Assembly: GCA_023014365.1 (NCBI GenBank)
Contig: JAEBUN010000005.1
Coordinates: 1,922,001-1,986,000, forward strand
DNA length: 64,000 nucleotides
Direction: 5' to 3'
Source of the DNA: Lepiota brunneoincarnata
Lineage: Eukaryota > Basidiomycota > Agaricomycetes > Agaricales > Agaricaceae
Shown: positions 23,981 to 34,803 of the stretch, one piece after another
Layout of the letters: each line of letters opens with the position of its first letter
Numbering within the stretch: position 1 is the first letter of the stretch
Made by a program: the position numbers and the translations under genes
Notes under the pieces: model-generated
Told to the model about the DNA's origin: nothing
Seen by the model: the letters and a program-made list of their open reading frames with translations, nothing else
The model's database searches: none

Positions 23981-24201
23981 TGAATTTAAAATAGAAATAA
24001 ATCGTGGAAAAGGTGGAAATAAATTGGACGCATTCTGATTGGCTGACGGAGCTTCCCTTTACGGAACCAGTCCGGCAATCGCTGTCACCGGACGCTTTTC
24101 CCCATGTGAACCCCTTTACTTACTTATCATACGAGAGAAATATAAACGTTGCCATTTGTGCTGGAACCGCCGTAGTCTCGCGTCCTCTACCATCTATCAG
24201 C

Positions 24202-25890
24202 ATGCCACCCTCAGCCCCCGTCTTCTCTACCTCCCTCACCCGTTTGTTCAAAATCAACCACCCCGTCATGCTCGCAGGGCAAGCATTCCCTTCCCTTGCT
24301 TCAACGGTCACTTTCTCCTGACTCAAAGCAATTTAGCATGAACGTTGCTGCAGGCCCTAAGCTGGCTGCTGCCGTCACCAATGCCGGTATGTAATATTTT
24401 TTGCGGAAAGGGGAAACATCATGACATTTGGTTGTTATAGGGGGCATCGGGGTTATTGGTGGTGTTCGCCAGAGCCCAAAGTTCCTCCAAGGTTCTATTG
24501 ACGAGATTAAAGCTCATCTGGAGGACAAGAATGCACCTTTCGGTGTTGATCTCTTGATTCCCCAAGTCGGTGGCAACGCTCGCAAGACCAACGTAGGTTA
24601 CACCCGTGTCTTGACCCCAGAATTGATAGTGCAGTTCAACTCAAAACTCAACAGAGGGACTATACCAGTGGCCAACTGCCCGAACTCATTGATGTCGTCA
24701 TCAGAAATAAAGCTGCCTTGTTCGTCTGCGCTGTCGGTGTCCCGCCTAAGTGGGCAGTGGACCAACTTCACGCGGCTGGTATCCCCGTCATGAAGCGAGT
24801 AGTGCCAAACCTAAACACTCCTGATCATCATTGACTTCTCTTTCGCCAGTATGATTGGACATCCCAAGGTAATTCAAGACTGCAGGTCCTCGGAATACTT
24901 TTAGATTTAAGCCCCTCGTTTCTAGCATGTCGCAAAAGCACTTGCAGCTGGTAAGCCGCGGCGGTCGAAGGAGGATTTTCGTAGACTGATCTTTTGCTCT
25001 AGGTGTGGACATCATCTGCGCACAAGGTGGTGAGGGCGGGGGTCACACAGGGGATACTCCATTCTCAATTCTGATTCCCTCTGTCGTCGATCTTTGCAAG
25101 GGCCACAAGAGCCCACTGACGGGCGAAGACGTCATCGTCGTCGCAGCTGGTGGCATTTCCGATGGCCGAGGTCTCGCTGCGGCCCTGTCGTACGTTAATT
25201 ATTCTTGATCAAAGTTAATTCTTATCTGAACAATATCAAGGTATGGTGCCTCGGGTGTCTGGGTCGGAACACGGTTCGTTGCCAGTATTGAAGCGGGAGC
25301 GCCCCCGAAGCACAAGGAAATGGTGCTTAGCGCGGGGTATGATGATGTTATCCGCACCCTCGTTTATTCTGGACGACCCATGAGTGTACGAAAGACGCCC
25401 TACATTTTAGATTGGTATGACCTGGTATTTTTAACAACCCAAACCATGCCCCAAGTTCTTTGTGCAGGGAGCAAAACCGGAAGGCGGAAATGGAGAAGCT
25501 TTTGGCGCAGGGTCTCGTTCCTCACGAAACCGAACTCAAGAACCACCCAGAGAAATCCGTCCAGGGACTGACATGTAAGCTTGGCCCTAGACAGTTCATT
25601 TACAGATACTTATTAACTATCATTGTTCCGTAGGGCTAATGGGTCGCGTCGCTGGTTCAATCACCGTGCGTGCACCCCTTTGGATTCTTAATCCTTCATT
25701 TCATTTAATTTTCACACAGGATATTAAACCCGCAAAGGCGATGTAAGCTTCTTGCCTACAAGCTCCACTGATCATCAGCCATTAATCCAAGCCTATTATT
25801 GCCAGCGTGGACGAACTCGTTACTAGTGCCAAAAAGAGCCTCGACGCTGCCAAGGCTCTTGAGATCCCACAAACCAAGGCAAAACTATGA
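24202..25890 (+). CDS. Nitronate monooxygenase (2-nitropropane dioxygenase family)
   Basis: FMN enzyme oxidising alkyl nitronates, with a TIM-barrel fold. From MPPSAPVFSTSLTRLFKINH the gene runs through about nine exons. Landmarks are HPVMLAG, NVAAGPKLAAAVTNA, GGIGVIGGVRQSP, FGVDLLIPQVGG, LFVCAVGVPP, IGHPKHVAKALAAGVDIICA, QGGEGGGHTGDTPF (the phosphate/FMN-binding His region), VVAAGGISDGRGLAAALS, YGASGVWVGTRFVASIEAG, and a C-terminal VDELVTSAKKSLDAAKAL. Introns are very short (about 45-60 nt). The frames join cleanly and I see no lesion. The physiological substrate, possibly propionate-3-nitronate or nitroalkanes, is inferred from the family only. Confidence 0.9.
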
Positions 25891-26336
25891 AGTGTTGGTT
25901 CGAGGATGTACGGAGCTAAGACTCTCGGCGACGTTTAGCTAGCGTTATTGCCATGACCCACGTACTGCTATCAAGCAATGTTTAGGATATCAGCATTTGC
26001 ATCCGGCTGCAGCAAGCCAATCACATGGATTCCTTGTACCCATCTTCAGTGCCGCTCTGACACACGTTCTCAGCTTGATGCCACTCCAGAGAGCTGCGTT
26101 TTTGGTCACACGACCCGCATGACACTGGCTCACGGGAACCCTTGTGGCTACGTTTTAGGGGCTGAGTATATATATGGTTGGGAGTGACCCTACCCAATCA
26201 CGCAGTGAGTTAGCCAATTTCCCATGGAGCAAGAGGTTATATATTATGATCCAGATGTTTGTGCTCACACGTCTCTGCTGCACTGGATACCGTCTGATAC
26301 TGCTCCCTTATTAGCCAGTACAGAAATTGGACTGTG

Positions 26337-26417
26337 ATGGCCTCGAGTTCCGGTGTCCCGGGATATATCATTGCCACTGCTGCGGCCCTAGTGGGGATCT
26401 TTGCATGGCAATTCCGG

Positions 26418-26453
<36 letters not shown>

Positions 26454-27682
26454 ACCCGCCCAAACAAGATAGGGGGGAAAGAGCCAACAGAGGGTCAAGG
26501 GACGGATTATTTCGAGTTGACCGGCGTACCACCACCTAGACCCCTACCAGATTTCAACATCGATGAAGCGCTGCCGCGTCCGTACCGCCCATTTCGTTGG
26601 AAGTATCACCAAACAATGTGTATGTGGTCAAACCTGTAATACCGTGACATGAACTCCATACCTCACCACATCGGCTGCAATCTAGCACTGCAAACTTTGG
26701 AACCAGACTGGTGGCTGGAATTAGAATCAACTTATCGCGAACGCATATCGCAACGCAAACACCTCTATGGCAAACACGGCTCGAAGATTATCTATGCGTC
26801 TCCCGGAAGCGAGCTTGCATGCTCAGAAATCATGGAGATGGTGATCCAATTCCTCTGTGCTCGCTACCCAAACCAGTTCCACCATAGTTCTACCTCCGAT
26901 ATTTTCCGTAACAACATACTGGGAACCGAGGTAAACACGAAGAGCATCAACCCATTAATCTTCTTGCTGGAGAACGTGCCGGAGGACTTTTTAATCGTAC
27001 AAGAAGATAGTAATACTGGACTGTATTACTTCCGCGCGGGGGTGTCGACTTCAGCTGTTGGATGGAACATGGAGATGAAGATGGGGAAGCCATTGCACGA
27101 AGTGCATGGTCCTGTACCCTTTTACAAGGAGAAGATGCAGAATTCTATGGACAGGTGGAGCATTTTTATTGTCTTGGGTGTCGGAGAGGCTGACGGTAAA
27201 TTAATGTACCCAGGTTTTTCACCAAGATGGCCTGTGACAGCCCTATCCAAAGGGGCTCGTGGGGCATCGAGGTTGGCCAGCCGCTCTATCTACAAACCGA
27301 TGATCCCCACTGGAATGTGCGCGATGTCCAGAGGCGCGATTTAGACATCAATGATATCTATCTGCGTGTTGACTGGCAAACCCTGCGAAGATTGCCAAAG
27401 TCTCGGGCCATTGTCTTCAACTTCAAAGCCCTGTTCACACCCATTACGCATTTTCGTAGAGAACCGTTCATCCCTCGTCTCGTTGCAACAATCCTAAGAG
27501 AGAGTGAAAAGCCATTCTTGGAGTACAAGGGGTCGTTTCATATAGAGCATAAAGTACTGCCAGCGCTAGACGAGTGGGCTAGGGAACAGGAGATAAAAGG
27601 TTGGGTGCCAGAGGATTGGGTAGTCAGAACGCTGGACGAGAATCCATTTTATCCGGGTTGGGAGTCGCATCATAGGTACTAG
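26337..27682 (+). CDS. DUF3445 haem-dependent oxidative N-demethylase-like membrane protein
   Basis: Member of the DUF3445 family, some members of which are haem-dependent oxidative N-demethylases. The true start is ATG 26337. A signal-anchor helix (GYIIATAAALVGIFAWQF) is followed by RR and eleven Leu coded by a CTG repeat, so the protein is probably membrane-tethered. The catalytic domain follows: PYRPFRWKYHQTM, then an intron from about 26621 to 26686, then SLQTLEPDWWLELESTYRER, LIFLLENVPEDFLIVQED and GWNMEMKMGKPLHEVHGPVP. A second intron (about 27153-27213) leads to SWGIEVGQPLYLQ, LRVDWQTLRRLPKSRAIVFN, and an end at ESHHRY. Its stop lies only 7 bp from the stop of the convergent WD40 gene. 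Confidence 0.85.
26421..26452 (+). repeat. (CTG)10-11 microsatellite coding poly-Leu
   Basis: An uninterrupted CTG run encodes ten Leu, directly after the membrane helix of the DUF3445 protein. It is likely polymorphic. Confidence 0.95.
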
Positions 27683-27689
27683 CTCTATT

Positions 27690-29300
27690 TCACCCATCCT
27701 TATCCATAAGCTCGGCCAGTTCCCGCTCTTCTTCTTCTGTCATCTCAAAGCCCTCTGGTGCTGGTGGGGGGGTGGGTGACTTCTTAACTTCAGATGCAGG
27801 CTTCTCCGGCGGTGGAGGAGATACGAGTTCTGAGTAACTGGTCGATGGAGAAATCCACAAAGGAAGATCCAACTGTAACCACATACCAATTAGTCTCCAC
27901 CTTCGTATTGTCCCGTCCAAACTTGCACTGATAACCCAGGGCTCTACTCTCACCAGCCCATCCTCGCCCACCGACTTCCTTATCCACAGACGCAATGCAA
28001 CCACGTCGTGCCAATGTGCATCCAATTCACGAATAAGTTCTGGTTCACCAAATGTCGACAGGTCATAGACACGGATGATGTCCTCTGACCCGGTAATTAA
28101 ATACGGCTCGCACACATCCGTGAGGTTGATTGGCAGAATACATCTCACTTGCTTGGGGTGTGTGATCGGGTGCGGTAGCTTAGCTTTGTTCTCAACTTGA
28201 ACATCTGGGTCGAGGGTTACTTGGACTGTCTCGTCTGCAGAAGCTAAGTAGCCAATGGTCCAGAGTCAACCTTCTTCGGCCTGGGTACAATAGGTTCGAA
28301 CATACCAGTCCACAGTTGCCCGTTTCCATAAACCATCTCATTGATTCCGGTACGGTGATAGTTGAGCTCCTGTTTCAATGTGCTCTTCCAGCGAGGGCTA
28401 GGGCCTGACTCTTTTGTCAATTCCCAGATCTTGATAATGCCCATGGTGTCACCCGTGTACAAAATCGCCGAATCGTCTGAAAGTACTTTGCCCTGTAAGC
28501 ATTCAACTGGCCTTGTGTGAGAAGATATCGAGCCTAGGCTTGACAACGATTTGGCGTTTGTTGGGTCGGAAACATCCCTTGAAAAGAGAAAAAAGAAAAA
28601 AAAACACAGTGTTAGATCGCATCACATCATTCAAGAAGTATTAATCACCAGAAACGAACGACTTTATCCGAGCTACCCGAAACCAGTAACCTAAGCACAG
28701 GGAAGACGTGCAGTGCTTTCACGAAATCAGCATGAGCATCAGTGGATGATAGTAGATGTGTATTCTGTCGCGAACGCTAAGAATATCGTGATGCACGAAA
28801 TAAAAGTGTGATCCACCTCGGTATCCCACAATTTGATGGTCTGGGCAGATCAGATCGATGAGAGAGCTCTTTTTTGCGAGATTCGAACCAACTTTATCCC
28901 AAGACCCAGTTATCAGAATCTCCTGACCATGGTAACCTGAACCCTTGTCGCAAAACGCAAGCGATGTCACTGGACCTGCGTGTCCTTTGAATGTCTGCAA
29001 TGTCTTCCCAGTCTGCAGATACATGAACCGGAAGCCCGGATAATACAGATGCACATGTGCCCAACGACCATCAGTCGTGAAATGGGGAAGGATGGGGCAA
29101 ACGAACCTCGAGATCCGTTTTCCTCGCGACACCCGTATTCTCCGCAATCCAGGCAACTCCGTCCTTAACAACGAGCCCCAGAGCCGTCCCTTGTAGCCGA
29201 ATAGGCTCTCCAACTTTTTTTATTCGTTCGGCTTTCTTGCGCCTTGCCTTTGGACTGTCGGAACTTATTCTCCTTTTCGTCAGATGAGTAGGAAACACAC
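27690..29300 (-). CDS. WD40-repeat protein
   Basis: Beta-propeller protein of unknown specific role. The first coding part is basic (SDSPKARRKKAERIKK), then LGLVVKDGVAWIAENTGV. Repeats follow: TLQTFKGHAGPVTSLAF/ILITGSWDK; YTGDTMGIIKIWEL; ELNYHRTGINEMVYGNGQLW; EPYLITGSEDIIRVYDLS; and AHWHDVVALRLW/ISASLDGTIRRWRL. The C-terminus is a Pro-rich linker and an acidic helix ending ELAELMDKDG at 27690. Introns are numerous. The start is unresolved: the frame at 29298 opens with a non-ATG codon and a stop lies just upstream, so a short first exon (perhaps an ATG near 29304 joined by a very short intron) is needed. Confidence 0.75.
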
Positions 29301-29913
29301 TTCATCGAGAAGTAGATGGGCCTCAGAAACGAGAAAGTTTGACGCGTCAGATGCTGCCATTGGTTGTCGAGTTTGAAGACTTGGTTGCCGTTATCAATAA
29401 ATCGAGCGATCAGTTGCCTCGGAGAAAGAGTTAAACATAGAACACCATCCCCCCAAGGAGCAACATCATAATCAGAATGGCGCATATATTCGACGATCGA
29501 ATGGCAGATAACAATACAGAGTAGAGGAGTAAAAGCTACACCAAAAAAACGCCCAAGGTAAAAAGACCCACAAGGCGAGCACGCGAGTTGTTCGTACAGC
29601 GAAGAGGGACAAGAAGAACAAAAGAAATGGGCGAGCAATACAAAAAGGAAACCAAGGCGCATCAAAGGCTCTCTTGCGTCAAGAGAGGAAACAAAAAGAT
29701 ACATCTTTTGATATTAACCATAAATCAGGCGAATGATTATGGGATCAGAGTACCTGTATCACTGCAGGCAAAGGAGTGTGAAATAAAAATATAGTGGGGC
29801 AGAAAGGAGCGTCGGGTATCTGGTCGCGCAAAGACAAAAATCAGAATGACAATAGATAAACTAGGGCTGTTGAAACTTGGGTAATTGCCTAGTGAGTTTT
29901 TTTTGTTTTTTAC
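29301..29913. other. Intergenic between WD40 gene and PKA gene
   Basis: Contains the WD40 gene 5' region (its first exon may be here) and the PKA 3' UTR. A minus-strand frame reaching 29704 has no recognisable motif. Confidence 0.4.
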
Positions 29914-31412
29914 TTAGAATTCTGGGAATTGAAATGAGAGCAGATCACCGCGAAGTTGTTCAGCGATAGTAGCGTCATCTTGGAAGAAGCCGGGGATGTC
30001 TTCGACAGGCGGGACTGGCAAATTCAAGAAATTGCAAGCATCCTCGGCGGAGGAGGTGCGGGGAATGATGGGGGCCTGTTACCACACATGTTGTTAACTC
30101 ACCGGCCAGCCCATGAAAACAAAAAAAAAATCGAACGTACATTGATCTCACGACGCTCCAGGGCCTCCCAATCCACACCTCGGAACCAGGCATGCTGCAG
30201 AACATCCTGGACGCCATTGTTCACGTTTCCCAAGCGCTTGCTACGATCAGGGTTCAGGAATCCCTTGATGAGATCCTTGGAGAGGCGATCCAACGTTCGA
30301 GGCCAATATACGTCACCAACAAGGATCTTCTCGTATATGCCGTACGGTGTCTCATCAAAGAAAGGGGGGTAGCCAACGAGCATCTCGTAGCAGAGAACGC
30401 CACAGGCCCACCAGTCTGCAGCTTTTCCGTGACCATCAGACTGGATTATTTCCGGCGCAAGATACTCTGGGGTTCCACACAAAGTCCAGGTACGATCGTC
30501 TACAATTTTGGCAAAACCGAAGTCGGTCAGGCGGAGATAGCCTCGAGAGTCGAGGAGCAGATTTTCAGGTTTCAGGTCGCGGTATACGATGTTATAGGAA
30601 TGGAGATATCTAAGGGCCAACACAATTGTCGAGAGGTAGAAACGAGTGACGTCCGGGGTAAATCGCTGAGCACGTCTGAGATGGGTGAAGAGCTCGCCGC
30701 CAGGTACATAGGTCATCAACATATAGATGTTAAGACTATCCTGGAAAGTAGCGAAGAGATCGACGACAAAGGGATGGTGGACACGAGCGAGGATATAGCG
30801 TTCCGCCTTGACATGTTCAACTTGATGAAGCATGGCAATTTTTGTCTTGCGCAAAACCTTCATGGCGAAGAATTGAGGCGCATTGGGCTGGGGAACTTTG
30901 TGCTTTACGAGCAACACATGGCCGAATGTCCCTGTGCCTAAGTAGTTTTTTAAGGGAAGGATGGTAGGACGGCTAATGAGGAAAATATTACCTAGAGTAC
31001 CGCGCACTTCAAAGTCCAATAGGCTGACCCCACCAGGTCCAGTGGGCTGTAGGTGTACGCGTTCGTTCTCAAGCAAACGGAGAGGTGGTTGGGGACGCTC
31101 TTGGGTAGGAGCGGTGTCAACACGCATGCCATTGTAGTCGGATTGGGCCGGAGTCAAGGGTTGTATAAGCTGGGCAGCTTCTTGAGAGTCCGAGCATTCG
31201 TCATCGTCCCCATGCATATCCTCGTCGAGGAGGTAGTCTTCATCGTCACTACTCTCGCTGTGACCAGGTGAAAGCGGTGGAGTGATAGGGGCTGTTGAGC
31301 TTGACATTGGATATTCTTGCTTGAATATATAGCCACGACGACACGGAACGGGGAAATGAGAGTCAGCTGGAAGAGAGGTTGAACGGGGAAAGGATTGGTG
31401 ATAAGGATCCAT
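29914..31412 (-). CDS. cAMP-dependent protein kinase catalytic subunit (AGC family)
   Basis: Ser/Thr kinase of the cAMP pathway. From ATG 31412 (MDPYHQSFPRSTS) the N-terminal third is disordered and acidic (SSDDEDYLLDEDMHGDDDE). The kinase core shows the glycine loop GTGTFGHV, FAMKVLRK (catalytic Lys), YRDLKPENLLL, LTDFGFAKIV, activation-loop TWTLCGTPEYLAPEI (phospho-Thr), ADWWACGVLCYEMLVG, and the C-terminal AGC tail. The last intron (about 30136-30072) joins RREIN to APIIPRTSSAEDACNF, and the protein ends FQFPEF, the F-x-x-F motif of PKA. A 54-nt intron at 30938-30991 splits the glycine loop; it is in frame and stop-free. An alternative longer start at 31685 looks like translated 5' UTR. 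Confidence 0.93.
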
Positions 31413-31956
31413 AAAATGAATGGCGAAATTCGGTAGCAGTTCTGAGATGGGGACCGAGAAGCGAGTGGCAATAGAGGCTTTTCTAAGTGTTTGAGAGTTT
31501 AAAAGGTAAGGGAAGCTGATAGATAGAAGTGTGGCGGGCTGTTGAAAAGGGTTGAAAAGGGCCCAGAAATGAATAGGTGATGAACCGGGGATCAAGCGAG
31601 GACTTCGGGAAAACGTGAGTGGGAAGCTGATTGGAATTTGGAAGAAACAGACCAGAGGGTCTCGTCTACAGGGAGCGGCCGACACGCGCTGCGTAACACC
31701 TGGAGATGCAGGAGGAGATGGGAGAGGATGAGAGCAAAAGGCAGAAAGTCGGTGAGAGCCTATCTGCCAATTTCCAACCCGTCCCTCTAAAGGATGTCAT
31801 TGTCACGTTGTGACGGTCACACATCACCGTTTCATCAACCATCACAGCAACGTGGAACGGCAAGGGCCAATTCGACTTGGCGGTCGCTGCTTCTCTTCGT
31901 TGCCCTATCCCTTCAGACACTCATTTACGGTCATGTCGGCTGTATTAATAGTTATT
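31413..31956. other. PKA 5' region
   Basis: No gene recognised. Contains an exact 10-bp tandem duplication GTTGAAAAGG at 31541-31560. Confidence 0.5.
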
Positions 31957-33135
31957 TCATTCCCCGAATGCGATCGTGGGTATTCCATATAAATTACATA
32001 TTACCCGTACCCGTTCTCCTTCACCAGCCCCCGCAGCAACATACAACGGTATGAAGTGATCTTCTCTCGGATGGGCATCACAAAATCCGACATGTCGTGT
32101 CAAATCAAACATTGCTCGTTTCCGTTGCTCTGCCTGCTTGCAATTAGGCGATCGATTGCCTAGGACACCGAGACGCGGAAAAGTAAGAAAACTCACATCA
32201 ACGACGTTGACCGCATAATGTATTGCTCTATCAAAGGCCTTTTGATTTTCACTGGCGGTTGCCGGAGAAAGCGATCGTCGGTCTCTCAGGTTGTGAGCAG
32301 TCAATCCCCCGGATAGGACCAGAACCCTCTCTTCCCTAAAGAGGATGCGTTAATAAGATAATCGGTAACCAGTCAGGGATTGTTTACACCGACCGGAGTT
32401 TTGCCACTGCTTTCCCTAACGCCCAATTCTTTTCTGGGCTCATGCTGGAATCAATTGATACTTGCACAATTGGGATGTCGGTGAACTCCTCTCCAAACAT
32501 CAGGCCGGAAAGGCACGAATACACCATGATCTAGCCCTGGTCCTTGGAACCCACGTCCATCGAGTCCACGGGGCTCCTGCTTTGACGTAGTCCTGGCCAA
32601 ATGCCCGTTCTATACAACCCCCCAGTCTCGCTTAGTCGCCGCTGTGTACTTGGTATGTTCCAATATGGCTTACCTCAATGTACAGGTCTACGACACGCTT
32701 GGACAGCTCACCATTGCTTCGTGACACAAATTTGAGGCTGTAAAAGTCTGAGGGAAATCCGTAGTAATCCATGAGTAATGGCTGGCCCGGGTTGTCTCCA
32801 TAGTCGGTAACTGCGGATAGGTCAGCGCAACGAACACTAGAAAATAATCAAAAGGACCCACCTAATCTCTCGCCCTCCGTCTCCCAATGAGCACTGAATA
32901 CGACAATTCCTTTCGGATCGTACTTTTTTAGCAACGCAGGCCCGAAATCCTTCAAGAAGTCCGCCAAGCTCCCGTTGGGTCCTTGATGCGCCATCATAGG
33001 ATCACCCAAAGCGCCAGGGTCGGATTCGGGAAACGCCAGCATGGGGGATCCATGTGCAAAGAAAAACGAGGGTATCTTGTCCGGCGCTGGGGGAAGTTCT
33101 TCAAGGGCCTTACGCCACTGCGCCTGTGAGCTCAT
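31957..33135 (-). CDS. LigB/DODA-type extradiol aromatic ring-opening dioxygenase
   Basis: Non-haem iron or zinc dioxygenase of the class III extradiol family that includes plant DOPA 4,5-dioxygenase. From MSSQAQWRKALEELPPAPD the first exon carries IPSFFFAHGSPML (metal-binding His region), LADFLKDFGPALL and GIVVFSAHWET (second His). Middle exons between 32305 and 32820 are short and I assembled them only partly (YGDNPGQPLLMDYYGFPSDF region, about 32810-32750). The last exon has DAHPREDHFIPLYVAAGAGE (about 32090-32020; third His and partner) and ends IPTIAFGE. The frame upstream of 33135 opens with TTG, so ATG 33135 is preferred. The substrate is unknown. Confidence 0.85.
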
Positions 33136-34803
33136 GCTCCTGCCGACACCATAAAATACTCGGCTAAGAATCTCTGCGAGAGGGTTGAGTGGCCCCGGTT
33201 TTTTTATGATCAAGTACCCAGAGAGGAGTGCAGTAAGGCTGCCCAGCGAGGGAACTGGAGCGTTCCACTGGGGATGGTAATCCTGTTATCATTGAATCGG
33301 CTTAGATAATCCCCGATCCGCTGACGAGGAAGAGCCGTCCGACCACCCGTGACTGCAAAAAGGCGGCTTATCAAACCCGCAAGTGCCGCAGACTTGTGGT
33401 CTCTTCCATCGCGTACCTCCCGCCGGCTAGATGCAGGAGCGCCCCAAGTCACACTTGGGTTGGGCCTTACACCTTCGTCGCCCTCCGAGCGATTCAACGT
33501 CCGCCGACAGCCCCACTGCACCGTCCCCGGCCCAAAAAAGATGCATGAATCCCTTGTAGAACCTCAACAGACACGAACAGTGAGCGCGTTCTGCCCGCCT
33601 GCCTACTGAGATATCCAGCCGCCCAACCGTGAACACCGGCGGGTAATACTGTGGGAGGAGCACTGTGATCGGGCTAACGCCATCTTCTCAAGCCAAGTCT
33701 CTGCCTGAGGCCGGGTATCACCAGCGGTAGCAGATAGAGATGGCAATAATCACTGCTTGGTGTCTCTCTATCACTGGCACATATGTCAGGGGGGGGGACG
33801 CTTTCCGGTAGGCCACAGGCTTTGGAAGTTTGGTTTGACGTGAAATTTATTGGCTACAGATTGAGATAGTTGGAAGAATTTATGAATTAAAACAGGCTAT
33901 TGGACTGTCGTGGCTAGATAGAATAGGACATCATAACTGCATTATCCTGCCCTAGTACCTTTTGCACATCTTCAGGTAGGAAGCCGCGAGTTGGCGCGTC
34001 TGGCAGGTGCCATCCTTACCTAGTGACATCTCTGATAGGAGAGCCATGGTGATAGGTCCTGGTCTTGTCGCGTGACGGTGCGGCCCATCCACCGAAGAGT
34101 ATTATAGTTTAGGGGGGCTGCTGAGGAAGTCGATTACAATACTTGGATTTACGAGCTCGCAAGTGGGATCGAGAGAGGAACATGTGCGCCACACGCCCGA
34201 ACGATGGGGTAGGTGGCGGATAAGAACAATCGACGCAATGACATCAAGAGATGTGCTTCGCATCCAGGAAGGTGAGCAGGAGCTGCGGGGGGTTTCGTTA
34301 GTGTTACATTGAAGGAAAAAAAAAAGGAGAAAAAAACGGTGTCAGAAATAGGATGATGTCTCGACACAAGGATTAAGACAGGGATAACTGAAGATGATCT
34401 CATCATTCGAAAAAGTCATTGGGAGGAGACTCACTTTCATAGACCTCATTTTCGTTGCGCCGTGTAGGTGGATAAGTGCAAGACGGAAAAATGGGAACAG
34501 TTGCTGCATTTTTGAGTTTTGATATTAGGGCAGGTCAATCATCATCCAACCCTGGGCCTATCTCGGGAGCCATCGCTGTCCCTAATCACCCTTACACGAA
34601 CTCAGATTCCCTGACGTAGGACGCCGAGCCGTTTTCAGCTACAAGATTTCGGGTAGAACTGATTGGCGACCGCCGTTCCTGTGCCTGCATGGCTTGCGGA
34701 CACTAAGCCTCTGAATAATATCAGCTTGAGTAGCCAGCATGACCGAGAATACTATTGCGTCATGGACGGTTGCCCTGATACGAGCCCTAGATAATTGTGT
34801 ACA
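33136..34803. other. 1.7-kb stretch without a supported gene
   Basis: Short frames on both strands lack recognisable motifs and could not be spliced into a conserved protein. A run of nine or ten G lies near 33789-33798 and A-rich tracts near 34315-34337. It separates the dioxygenase promoter from the 3' end of the next minus-strand gene. Confidence 0.4.

Noticed and set aside
28855..28900. tRNA B-box-like GGTTCGAATC on the minus strand
   Set aside because: It starts at the splice donor of the WD40 gene, preceded by coding sequence (SWDK); no acceptor-stem pairing or A box in register.
30192..30941. 249-codon plus-strand ORF
   Set aside because: Exact antisense shadow of the PKA kinase domain; no independent motif.
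31413..31685. 91-residue N-terminal extension of PKA
   Set aside because: Hydrophobic, low-quality sequence without kinase-family similarity; ATG 31412 is followed by typical Ser-rich leader.
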